Part shown: positions 33,901-44,255 of the stretch, piece after piece | Layout: the number at the start of each line of letters is the position of its first letter | Numbering within the stretch: the stretch's first letter is position 1 | Source: Garcia nutans | Lineage: Eukaryota; Streptophyta; Magnoliopsida; Malpighiales; Euphorbiaceae | Reading direction: 5' to 3' | Length of the DNA: 64,000 bases | Assembly: GCA_947685225.1 (NCBI GenBank) | Contig: CANTUV010000015.1 | Span: forward strand, 8,494,001 to 8,558,000 | The notes under the pieces: model-generated | The model's database searches: none | What the model was told of the DNA's origin: nothing | The model's input: only the letters and a program-made list of their open reading frames with translations | Position numbers and translations under genes: made by a program

Positions 33901-35831
33901 TGTGTAATGCACCCTTGCTTGCTTTGCCTAATTTTGATAAGACTTTTGAGATTGAATGTGATGCAAGTGGCATAGGAATTGGAGCTGTTTTGATACAGGA
34001 TCAAAGGCCATTGATGTACTTTAGCGAAAAACTAAGTGGAGCAGCTTTGAAGTATCCGACATATGATAAGGAGTTATATGCATTGTTTCGAGCTTTGCAT
34101 ACATGGCAGCATTATTTGTGGTCAAAAGAGTTTGTGATACATACTGATCATGAAAGTTTAAAGCATTTGAAAGGTCAAGATAAGCTGAATCGTAGACATG
34201 CCAAATGGGTGGAATTCATAGAAACATTTCCATATGTGATTAAATACAAGTGAGGTAAAGAGAATGTAGTGGCTGATGCGTTGTCACGAAGGTATGTTTT
34301 ACTTAATTCTCTTAGTGCTAGATTATTGGGTTTTGAGCATATTAAGGAATTATATGTTAGTGATGTGGATTTTGGTGACATATATAATTCGTGTGGAGAT
34401 GTGGCTGTTTCAAAAGACTTTCATTTGTTTGATGGTTTCTTATTTAAGAGAAATAGATTGTGTATTCCTAAGTGTTCCATGAGAGAGTTGTTAGTTAAGG
34501 AAGCACATGGAGGAGGTTTGATGGGTCATTTTGGGGTAAGTAAGACCTATGATGTGTTGATAGAACATTTTTATTGGCCTGGTATGAAACATGATGTGCA
34601 TAAAGTTTGTGAGCATTGCATAACATGTAGAGAAGCTAAGAAACCGCATGGTTTGTACACGCCATTACCTGTTCCTAATGGACCTTGGACTGATTTGTCT
34701 ATGGATTTTGTGCTTGGATTACCTAAAACTAGGAGAGGTCGTGATAGTATATTTGTTGTGGTTGATAGATTTAGTAAAATGGCTCATTTTATACCATGTC
34801 ATAAAACTGATGATGCTAAATTGATTGCTGATTTGTTCTTTAAAGAGGTTGTTCTTTTCCATGGCATACCCAAAAGCATTGTTAGTGATAGAGAAGTTAA
34901 GTTTTTGAGTCATTTCTGGCGGGTTTTATGGGGAAAATTGGGGACTAAGTTGTTGTTTTCTACTACTGGCCATCCTCAAACCGATGGTCAAACTGAGGCT
35001 GTGAATAGAACATTGATTACTTTGCTTAGGGTAGTGATAGAAAAGAATATTAGGACGTGGGAGGATTGTTTACCATTTGTGGAGTTTGCTTATAATAGGG
35101 CTGTTCATAGCACTACTAATTGTTCTCCATTTGAAATTGTTTATGGTTTTAATCCACTTACTCCTTTGGATATTTTGCCATTGCCATCTAATGATTTTGT
35201 GAGTGTTGATGCTAGCTCAAAGGCAGATTTTGTGAAGAAGTTACATAAACAGGTTAAGGAAAGGACTGAAAGGCAAAATGCTAAAATAGCTTCTCGAGTG
35301 AATAACGGAAGGAAGCCAATGATTTTTCAGCTTGGTGATTGGGTTTGGGTTCATTTTCGCAAAGAACGATTTCCACACCAAAGAAAGTCCAAGTTAAACC
35401 TACGAGGAGATGGTCCTTTTCAGATACTTGAAAGTATTAATGACAATGCAAATAAAGTGGATTTTCCAGGTGAGTATAATATAAGTGCTTCGTTTAATGT
35501 TGCTGATTTAAGTCCTTTTGATGTAGGTGATACTTTTGATTCGAGGACGAATCCATTTGAGGAGAGGGGAAATGTTGTGGAACAACCAGCACACCGCAAG
35601 GATGAACAAGAGTTAGGACCTAAGGAGCAAGTTGAGGAGATCATCAATCCAATTATTCTGCCACAAGGTCCTATAACTAGATCGCGAGCCAAAAAGATTC
35701 AGCAAGCACTAATTTGCCATTTGCAAGATTTGGTGAATTTGGCTAACTATGGTTTGCAAGGAATTACAAGCTTGGAGACAAGACCAAAGGAAGTCAATTA
35801 CAACTTGCTACAAGTTGAAATTCACGAATGA
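30933..35831 (+). pseudogene. R-family gag-pol, almost complete
   Basis: Ty3/gypsy polyprotein from ATG 30933 (MSGRDDSDRG) to a stop at 35831, 259 bases inside the 3' LTR. Order: gag with an RGG/GRG-rich patch (about 31210-31265), WWDQL (about 31485-31500), a knuckle CWKCQGVGHISKEC (about 32022-32063), protease IMDGGSCTN (about 32320-32350), RT from LPPIRGIEH (about 33010) with VVYFDDILVYS (about 33510-33543), RNase H (ECDASG, about 33955; HTDHESL, about 34141), integrase with an HHCC finger (about 34525-34630) and DDE residues in MDFVLG, VSDRE and QTEAVNR (about 34700-35000), then GPITRSRAKK in the LTR. Lesions: TAA at 31362 and 32151, a frame change near 32265, a frameshift near 33840, and TGA at 34251. 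All domains are present, so its ancestor was autonomous and a candidate helper for RN1 and RN2. Confidence 0.92.
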
Positions 35832-36327
35832 GGCTTGTAATTAATATGTATTAAGGCCCACTAGTTATGCTTATTTAAAAAGTAAGGGCCCTATTTGTTT
35901 TGTATTAAATTAGAACTTTGTTTACTTTATTATTTCTTAAAATTTGATTAGAAAACCAAATGCTACTTAATAACCCTAATTAGGGTTTAGCTATTTATAT
36001 CTCATTTAGGGTTGTAAGACAACAGTTTTAGTTTTTGACAAATTATTAACCTAAAAGCCGAATTTGCTTTTATCTTTGTGTTCTTGAGTAGAATGCATGC
36101 TTAGAAACATTCAAGTCGTTTGATCAACTTTCTTGTGGAGTGTTTCAATTCTGGGGTTTAGGAACTAGTTTGTTTCGAAATCTTAGGTCTGTGATTAATT
36201 TCAGGTAATCTGAAATCTAACCTAATCCTTGGAGGTTGTGCCGAATTCGCCTAGGGGTTTTCAAGTTAATGCTGTGGGGGTTCAAAATCAAGGGGTTCTC
36301 AGGCTTATTCTTGGAGGTTCCGTATCA
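35573..36327 (+). repeat. 3' LTR of the composite R element (long type)
   Basis: 755 bp, TGTTGTGGAACAACC...GGTTCCGTATCA, directly after GAGAGGGGAAA. The boundary is confirmed by the solo LTRs at 41289-42043 and 55556-57628, which have duplications at exactly these ends. Confidence 0.9.
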
Positions 36328-37034
36328 GAAGAAGGAAAAGATCAAAAGAAAAAAAAAGAATCAGATTCAACTTTCTCAACATAAAAAAAAATAGTACTTG
36401 TTTCTTTCCAATATTTTCCTACACAAGTGTTTGAGATTTTTTGCATATTTATACCTTTAACAGCTTGCTACCTTATTATATTTGATCAAATTACATCAGC
36501 TCCTCATTATGCATCCATTTGGGATTTAAAATTTGATATTTAGAACATAGATTGCATTGGGAATAGATTTAGGTCGCATATTCAAATTACTCATTGGAGT
36601 GATTTGAATTCTATTTTTCAATTTCCAGAATTGTTTTTCTTTGTATTCTTAGTTTCATTATTTCATATACCACTTGTTTCTTGTATGCATTAAGTAGCTA
36701 ATTCTCAATCATAGTTACTTTTGTTTGATTAACACAAATACCTTTTGCTTCTTGTGTTTTCTTGTTGTTTAAAATTAAATTGCTTCTATAATTGCTGAAT
36801 TCATTTTGTTCATTAGGTTCCTTGTAGAGTCTTTAAAACAAAACTTGATTTACTTGATTTAAGTGGATTCAGTTCTGAAATTCAACTTGATAAAAGAGGA
36901 ATTGAGAGGTAAAAAGGACCAAGTTTTGAGTGAAATACAAGAGGAGTGACAATCTAATCTTGAGTGAAACATGTAAGGGAGTGTGGTAAGGAAATTTTCA
37001 TTACCAACATTTTCTTGTAGGTTGTTCTTACATC
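36328..37034 (+). other. D-family leader (Dc), 5' truncated
   Basis: Non-coding D leader entering at a position equivalent to about 24460, with no LTR or PBS of its own here. It keeps the possible intron (GT at 36909, acceptor TTTCTTGTAG ending 37020, 112 nt) before the gag ATG at 37035. Confidence 0.8.
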
Positions 37035-38155
37035 ATGTCAAATTCTGGAAGTGAAAAACATGATATGACCATAAATGACATAGCCTTCATGTTAGAGGTA
37101 ATGAAAAGGAGATTTGAAAGATTTGATTTGGTCATAAACAACATGAGAGGTGATGTAGACAACATAATGCAAAGGCAACGGAATGATACTAATCGAAGAG
37201 ACATAATAGAGGGAAAGGAAACATGATGAATAATGATGAGGTAGAAAGGGAAGATGATGAAGAAAGTGAGGAATCAATAGCCCAAAGAAGACTTGAAAGA
37301 AAGGACAGCAACATATCTTCAATAAAGATGAAGATGCCATCATTCAAGGGGAGAAATGATGCTGAAGCTTACCTTGAATGGGAAAGAAAAGTTGAGTTGG
37401 TGTTTCATTGTCATAATTATAGTGAAATGAAGAAAGTTAAAATTACAGCAGTTGAATTCACAGATTATGCACTAATTTGGTGGGATCAATTGATGATTTC
37501 CAAGAGAAGAAATGGAGAAAGAACAATCACTCCTTGGACTAAAATAAAAACTTCGATTAGAAAGAGATTTGTACTATCTTACTACTATCAAGTGCTTCAC
37601 CAAAGATTGAAATGGTTAACTCAAGGATCCATGTCAGTTGAGGATTACCATAAAGAGATGGAGATGATCATGAGTAGAACTAATATAGAGGAGGATCCAA
37701 AAATTACTATGGCTCAATTTTTGAGTGGGCTGAATAGGGAGATTGCTAACATAATTGAATTACATCATTATGTGGAGCTTGAAGATATGGTACACATGGC
37801 CATAAAAGTGGAGAAGCAACTAAAACTCAAGGGAGCAGCCAAGGGATTTTTTAATTCCAGCTCTAGTTTCACTTCAAAGTGTCCAAAGAAAGATGATAAT
37901 CCTAAAGGGAAGGAGGCTGCCTAGAAAGGAAAGGAAAAGCAAGTTCTAGCTGACCCTAAAGGTAACTCTAAAACATCTAACTCTAATCAAAAGCATAGTA
38001 CCATTAAATGCTTTAGGTGTTTAGGAGTAGGGCATATAGCATCTCAATGTCCAAATAAGAAAATCATATTGATACGAAATAATGGTGAAATTGATAGTGC
38101 TAGTAAACATGAAAGTGATGATGATGATAATGATAGCATGCCACCATTAGAGGAA
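37035..38155 (+). pseudogene. D-family gag (Dc)
   Basis: Starts at ATG 37035 (MSNSGSEKHD). A 1-nt loss near 37195 shifts the frame. The second part is open from 37223 until TAG at 37922 (from TGG). The rest includes the zinc knuckle (about 38009-38050) and an acidic SDDDDNDSMPP stretch, and stops at 38155, where unrelated minus-strand sequence begins. WWDQL is at about 37478-37492. Confidence 0.88.
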
Positions 38156-38399
38156 TGCGTCAATTCATGGTTGCTTGATCATCATCTGCGTCAATTCCTC
38201 CATCATATTCATCATTGGCAAAGGCTGGTTGCCTTCTATGCCTTGGCTCACCTTGCAATGTGGTAATCACATCATCATGTTTTTCTAAATGATCTCTTAC
38301 ATCCCTAATCATTTTGAACATACATTCAAATTGATGTTGCATTGCTTGAATTATTTGATCATTTGAGGAAGAACTCACGTCTTTATCTTTGTTAGACAT
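38156..38399 (-). pseudogene. N-terminal gag fragment of element E
   Basis: A minus-strand start at 38399 (MSNKDKDVSSSSND), then about 80 codons with a coiled-coil-like QAMQHQFECMFKMIRDVRDHLE stretch interrupted at 38156 by D DNA. It follows an E-type leader, PBS and LTR in proper order, which supports its being the start of E gag. The same family ends at 11805-12254. Confidence 0.65.
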
Positions 38400-39044
38400 G
38401 TTTAAAATCTAAAAGAAGAAAATTTAAAACAGCCTCACAAGATACTCCATCACGTGTTTCACTCAAATATTTGATTCACACTAGTGTTTCACATAAAAAT
38501 TTGGCTTTTCTCGATGTTGGTCTTACCACTCTTGCCTTTTACCTCTCTTGCTTTTGCTTTGGGTTCATAAATGAAATAATCACCTAAATAAACCAAATTA
38601 GATTGACAACTCAATAGATTGAAAAGGACTGGTCTAGAATAAGATTTTAAGTAAGGCTAAATTTAAAGTAGCTAAACACAAGAAAACAAATCTAAGTGCT
38701 AAAATTTAGGTCCTTAACCTCAAACAATTCTAAAACTTTAAGAACTAGAATTCTCACACTTTTGGAATTCTGATTTTTTTTTTGTTTCTTTTTTTTTATG
38801 ATATTAAAAGTGCAGAAATTTTAAGATTAACACAAGAAAGCAATAATAAGAGAAGGAACAATAAAACTTGTTGTGTCAACACAAAGAGGTATGAACTTAA
38901 ATCAAAGAATGCTTAATAGGTCAAAATTAAAACAAGAAGATTCAGCACAAATAAAGAAAAATAAGATGAAAATGTTAAACTTGAACAAAAAAAAAATAAA
39001 CACAGATAAGCAAACCTCAACTTGAGCCTTGCTCTGATACCAAA
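38400..39044 (-). other. Leader and PBS of minus-strand element E
   Basis: Non-coding AT-rich leader. The PBS is the complement of GCTCTGATACCA (about 39030-39041), two bases from the LTR. An acceptor-like CAG is not obvious. Confidence 0.75.
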
Positions 39045-39417
39045 TGATAGGAAATCATCATCTTAGCAACCATATACCCCAATAACTATTAAGTTATGAT
39101 ACATATGGAATGCAAGAAAACACCCTCCAGTCAAGATGATTCCAAAACCCAAGGACCTCTTCAAGTGAAGTTAGGGAAAAACTAGTTTCAATTGTTATTG
39201 TTTACCAATGAAACTAATACTTGAATTCATCCCACAATGCCACAACCTAGATATGATATGATAAATTAAGAATTAAACATAATATTTTTTTGTTAGAGAA
39301 CACCACAAACCAAATTAGTTTGATAAGTTCAAAGTTCATGAAAGAACTTAAGCAAAAACATTCACAAAGAGCAAATTTATATTATCATTCATCAATGGTC
39401 TCTTACAAATTAGTTTG
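39045..39417 (-). repeat. 5' LTR of element E, truncated
   Basis: 373 bp matching 11095-11460. It is cut at 39417 where a 5S-type LTR starts. It pairs with the E 3' LTR at 11095-12093; both could derive from one element split by later D insertions, but no duplication confirms this. Confidence 0.8.
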
Positions 39418-39649
39418 TGATATGTCCAAGGGTTTATTGGGTTGTGGAACAGGTTCGACAAGGTGACACATAAAGTTAAAAGAGACTGATAAGCCAATGT
39501 TTGATCCAAATAAAGAAAATGGGTGCGCCTTTGCTAACAGCTTAAGCTTTTGATAGAAATGATTAGAGTTCTTTTTGGTTAAGCATGCTGGTGCAGGGTA
39601 AGTACCAGTATGAGTGACCTCTTGGGAAGGGCTTGGCCCATTCGTATCA
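39418..39649 (+). repeat. 5S-type (Cassandra-like) LTR serving as 5' LTR of gypsy element F
   Basis: 232 bp, TGATATGTCCAAGG...TTCGTATCA. It shares its start, the AAATGGGTGCGCC segment and a single 5S rRNA-like unit (GTTAAGCATGCTGG, GTACCAGTATGAGTGACC, TTGGGAAG; about 39576-39635) with Cassandra C1 and C2. Unlike those, it is followed by PBS TGGTATCAGAGC (39652) and a long gypsy leader, not a 79-bp interior. Confidence 0.8.
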
Positions 39650-40600
39650 TTTGGTATCAGAGCTAGTTTGGCTCTAGATCAAGTTTTATCCTTAACAAAT
39701 TTGTGTTTTTGATTCTGAATTCTTGTTTTCTTTTGTTCTTCTAAGTTTATCTCTTAATGTTCTTGTGTTTCCTTTGTTTTTTTTCCATCATTTGAATTAT
39801 TATTGTCCCTTCAAATTCTGGTTTTGTTTGTTGGGTTATTTTGAATTCTTTTCATCAATTAAACATCTGATTTAGTGCTTGTGGTTATAAAAAAATCATC
39901 CAAAAAAACAAAAAAAAAAGATCAAAATATTGCTGTTTAGAAGAGAAAAAGAAATACAAATCTGAAAAAAAAATCTGGAAAAAAACAAAAAAAAAATCTG
40001 GAACTGTGGCTTTAGATCTTCCTAATCAGATTTGAACTATAGTTGACTACATTTATTGTGTGATTATTATAGTTATTAATCATCAATTAATAACTTTTGG
40101 GGCTATTTCTTCAAAAAATAAAACCTTCTAAATTTGGCCTACATTTATTGTGTGATTATTATAGTTATTAATCATTAATTAATAACTTTTGGGGCTGTTT
40201 CTTCAAAAAAAAAATTACCTTCTAAATTTTTTTAATCGAGTCTTGTCAATTTTTTTATACGTCATTTGCTTCTTAATGAGTTGTCATATTTTTTGCTTCT
40301 AGTATATTAAATTTCTTGTTTTAGCCAATTTGCTTCAAACTTGTTTTGAAAATTTTAGATTTAGAAATTCTGCACAAATCAGGCTATTTGAATTGTTCTA
40401 AAAGTGTGATTCACCTGAGAACGTAAAAGAAATTAGTTAGAGTGGTGTGAGAAAAGCCGTGAGAAAAATAAATAAATTGAGCGAAACACGAGTGACCAAC
40501 CCCATCTTTTGAGCGTAAACACGTAAGGGAGTGTTGTGAGGTCCTTATATTATTTTTTCTTTGTTATTTTCTAATCTTTTATTGCAGTAATATCTAACCA
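39650..40600 (+). other. PBS and leader of element F
   Basis: The first 45 bases (GCTCTAGATCAAGTTTTATCC) resemble the R leader. The rest is A/T-rich non-coding DNA with a 92-bp direct duplication. It ends with the R-like GAGTG and GTGTGAG blocks and an acceptor-like TTTATTGCAG before the gag remnant. The R gag start ATG corresponds here to ATA, so the original start is lost. Confidence 0.7.
40048..40229. repeat. 92-bp tandem duplication in the F leader
   Basis: Two adjacent copies starting TACATTTATTGTGTG (40048 and 40140), about 95% alike. A local tandem duplication, non-coding. Confidence 0.88.
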
Positions 40601-42899
40601 AGATGAAGATATGGAGACTACTATGGTACATTTCTTGGCTGGTTTGAACAAGGACATAGCGGATCGACTTGATTTGCAGCCTTATGTGGAGTTAGAAGAG
40701 ATGGTGCATATTGCCATCAAGGTGGAAAAAACAACTCCAAGGAAGAAGAGCAGCACGGTATGTTTCCAAACCTTATTGTAATCCAAGTTCTTCTTGGAAT
40801 AGGGATGGAAGGCATGATTTTAAGGGTGGAAATAAGGTTGTTCATGATGGTGGAAAGGAGAAGGTAGAATCGATTTCTAAAGACAAATCCAAAGTCAAAG
40901 AGCCTAAGCAGAGAAATAGAGATATTAAATGTTGGAAGCACCAAGGTGTAGGTTATATCAGCAAAGAATGTCCAAATATGAGGGTTATGACCTTGAGAAA
41001 TGGTGAGATACTGACTGATGAACAAGAAGGCAAAAATGACAGCGATGATGGTGAGATGCCAAAATTGGAGGATTGTAGTGATGGGAGCATTGAGGAGCCA
41101 AATAGAAGTGATTTGCTGGTTACTAGGCGTGCTTTTAACACAAATTGAAGGAGGATAGCCATGAGGAGCAACGAGATAATTTGTTCCATACAAGATGTCA
41201 TGTTCAAGACAAGGCATGTAGTGTGATTGTAGATGGTGGAAGTTCCACCAATGTTGTGAGTACACTCTTGGTTGATAGATTGGTACTGTGATACGGAACC
41301 TCCAAGAATAAGCCTGAGAACCCCTTGATTTCGAACCCCCACAGCATTAACTTGAAAACCCCTAGTCAAATTCGGCACAACCTCCAAGGATTAGGTTAGA
41401 TTTCAAATTACCTTGAATTGATCACAGACCTAAGATTTCGAAACAAACTAGTTCCTAAACCCCACAATTGAAACACTCCACAAGAAAGTTGATCAAACTA
41501 CTTGAATGTTTCTAAGCATGCATTCTACTCAAGAACACAAAGATAAAAGCAAATTCGGCTTTTAGATTAATAATTTGTCAAAAACTAAAACTGATGTCTT
41601 ACGACCCTAAATGAGATATAAATAGCTAAACCCTAATTAGGGTTATTAAGTAGCATTTGGTTTTCTAATCAAATTTTAAGAAATAATAAAGTAAACAAAG
41701 TTCTAATTTAATACAAAACAAATAGGGCCCTTACTTTTTAAATAAGCATAACTAGTGGGCCTTATTACATATTAATTACAAGCCTCATTCGTGAATTTCA
41801 ACTTGTAGCAAGTTGTAATTAACTTCCTTTGGTCTTGTCTCCAAGCTTGTAATTCCTTGCAAACCATAGTTAGCCAAATTCACCAAATCTTGCAAATGGC
41901 AAATTAGTGCTTGTTGAATCTTTTTGGCTCGCGATCTAGTTATAGGACCTTGTGGCAGAATAATTGGATTGATGATCTCCTCAACTTGTTCCTAACGTCC
42001 TAAATCTTGCTCATCCTTGCGGTGTGCTGGTTGTTCCACAACAGACTGTCTACTACACAACACCCATGACCCTACAAACTTCAATGGCTTAATGATTGTG
42101 GTGAAAGTTAAGGTAAATAGGCAATCTATCATTTCCTTTTCCATTGGTAAATATCATGATGAAGTGTTGTGCGATGTGGTTCTAATGCATGCTGGAGATA
42201 TTCTACTTGATAGACCATGGTAATATGACCGAAGAGCTATCCATCATGGGTACCTCAATAGGTATTCATTCATAAAGGATGGGCGAAATACCATTCTATC
42301 ACCACTTTCCTCAAAAGAAGTGCATGAAGACCAATGTAAAATGGAAAGGATGACACTTGAGGCTGTAAAGAAAGAAAGAGTGAAAATAAAATGAGTGAAA
42401 ATAAACAGAATGCAAATAAAAAGAAAGAGGGAAAAGAAAAAGGAAAGCAAATTCAGTCTATTGAAAAAAAGAAAAGAATGTGAGTTTGATAGCTAGGACA
42501 AGTGAGGTTAAATATGCTTTTTACAACAATCAACCTATATTTGTACTTTTGTGCAAAGGGGCTTATTTGTCCACCAATGATCTTAACCCATCTTTGCCTA
42601 GTGTGTTTGTTGATCTTTTGCAAGAATTTGAAGATTTAATTTCGGAAGAGATGTCCAATGGTTTGCCACCAATTAGAGGCATAGACACCAAATTGACTTC
42701 ATTCCTAGAGCTTCCATACCCAATAGACCAGCATATAGAACTAATCCCATCGAGACAAAGGAGATACAAAAACAACTGGAGGAGTTGCTAGCTAAGGGGT
42801 ATGTGAGGGAAAGTCTTAGTCCTTGCTCAGTTCCTGCTATTCTTGTGCCAAAGAAGGATGAAACATGGAGGATGTGTGTGGATTGCAGATGATACAGAA
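40601..42899 (+). pseudogene. F-family gag-protease-RT start, internally deleted
   Basis: R-like coding remnant. It begins in the middle of gag (ETTMVHFLAGLN); the N-terminal 220 or so codons are missing. The zinc knuckle is degenerate (CWKHQGVGYISKEC: second Cys to His, central His to Tyr). Protease has VIVDGGSSTN (about 41225-41255) and is split by a solo R LTR (41289-42043, plus the duplicated GACTG). After it come QWLND, VLCDVVLMHAG and a DRPW*YDRR stop (42221), then the RT lead-in LPPIRGI (about 42665) with a frameshift, then VPKKD. It is truncated at 42899 by another R LTR. Non-functional. Confidence 0.85.
41289..42043 (-). repeat. Solo R LTR in the F protease
   Basis: 755 bp of the long R type in reverse. 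Flanks TACTG (41284-41288) and GACTG (42044-42048) are a 5-bp duplication with one change, and F coding resumes directly after. This marks an R insertion later reduced to one LTR by LTR-LTR recombination. Confidence 0.9.
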
Positions 42900-43629
42900 C
42901 CTCCAAGAATAAGCCTGAGAACCCCCACAGCATTTACTTGAAAACCCCTAGTCGAATTTGGCACAACCTCCAAGGATTAGGTTAGATTTCAGATTACCTT
43001 GAATTGATCACATACCTAAGATTTCGAAACAAACTAGTTCCTAAACCCCAGAATCGAAACACTCCACAAGAAAGTTGATCAAACTACTTGAATGTTTCTA
43101 AGCATGCATTCTACTCAAGAACACAAAGATAAAAGCAAATTCGGCTTTTAGGTTAATAATTTGTCAAAAACTAAAATTGCTGTCTTACAACCCTAAATGA
43201 GATATAAATAGCTAAACCCTAATTAGGGTTATTAAGTAGCATTTGGTTTTCTAATCAAATTTTAAGAAATAATAAAGTAAACAAAGTTCTAATTTAATAC
43301 AAAACAAACAGGGCCCTTACTTTTTAAATAAGCATAACTAGTGGGCCTTAATACATATTAATTACAAGCCTCATTCGTGAATTTCAACTTGTAGCAAGTT
43401 GTAATTGACTTCCTTTGGTCTTGTCTCCAAGCTTGTAATTCCTTGCAAACCATAGTTAGCCAAATTCACCAAATCTGGCAAATGGCAAATTAGTGCTTGC
43501 TGAATCTTTTTGGCTAGCGATCTAGTTATAGGACCTTGTGGCAGAATAATTGGATTGATGATCTCCTCAACTTGTTCCTCATGTCCTAACTCTTGCTCAT
43601 CCTTGCGGTGTGCTGGTTGTTCCACAACA
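42900..43629 (-). repeat. 3' LTR of a minus-strand R element
   Basis: 730 bp, TGATACAGAACC...GGTTGTTCCACAACA on the plus strand. On its right the complement of the purine tract (TTTCCCCTCTCC) and R pol follow. The pol frame extends into it (to 43371), as in the composite R element. Confidence 0.88.
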
Positions 43630-44255
43630 TTTCCCCTCTCCTCAAATGGATTCGTCCTCAAATCAAAAGCATCACCTACATCAAAAGGACTTAAATCAGC
43701 AACATTAAACGAAGCACATACATTTTACTCACCTGGCAAATCCACTTTATATGTATTGTCATTAATCCTTTCAAGTATCTGAAAAGGACCATCTCCTCGT
43801 GGGTTTAACTTGGACTTTCTTTGGTGTGGAAACCGTTCTTTACAAAAATAAACCCAAACCCAATCACCAGGCTGAAAAATCATTGGCTTCCTTCCTTTAT
43901 TCACTCGAGAAGTTACTTAAGCATTTTGCCTTTCAGTCCTTTCCTTAACCTGTTTATGTAACTTCTTCACAAAATCTGCCTTTGACCTAGCATCAACACT
44001 CACAAAATCATTAGATGGCAATGGCAAAATATCCAAAGGAGTAAGCGGATTAAAACCATAAACAATTTCAAATGGAGAACAATTAGTAGTGCTATGAACA
44101 GCCCTATTATAAGCAAACTCCACAAATGGTAAACAATCCTCCCACATCCTAATATTCTTTTCTATCACTGTCCTAAGCAAAGTAATCAATGTTCGATTCA
44201 CAACCTCAGTTTGACCTTCGGTTTGAGGATGGCAAGTAGTAGAAAACAACAACTT
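43371..44255 (-). pseudogene. C-terminal integrase of a minus-strand R element
   Basis: On the minus strand it begins at about 44255 in the integrase core (LFSTTCHPQTEGQTEVVNR, with the third catalytic Glu) and covers SPFEIVYGFNPLTPLD and the KQVKERTERQNA linker. A stop follows near 43919, then DWVWVYF, QILERINDNTYKVDLPG with another stop, and RTNPFEERGN. It continues in the LTR with GPITRSLAKK. The N-terminal side is lost at a patched junction with D gag at 44256. Confidence 0.88.

Larger units (their letters stand above)
26225..36327 (+). mobile_element. Composite R-family retrotransposon
   Basis: A 5' LTR of the RN type (26225-26868) with PBS and 250 bp of leader, a nested RN2 element (27118-30400), then the rest of the leader, a near-complete gag-pol (30933-35831) and a 3' LTR of the longer R type (35573-36327). 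The two outer LTRs differ completely in their first 170-280 bp, so this is not a simple insertion. No target duplication is seen (GGTGA before, GAAGA after). Recombination between R and RN copies is the likely origin. Confidence 0.8.

Noticed and set aside
34719..34913. Minus-strand frames within R pol
   Set aside because: Antisense shadows of conserved integrase codons.
11095..39417. A single E element spanning 11095 to 39417 split by D insertions
   Set aside because: Orientation and order fit (3' LTR left, 5' LTR right, minus strand), but most of E is missing and no matching duplication links the borders, so I list the parts separately.
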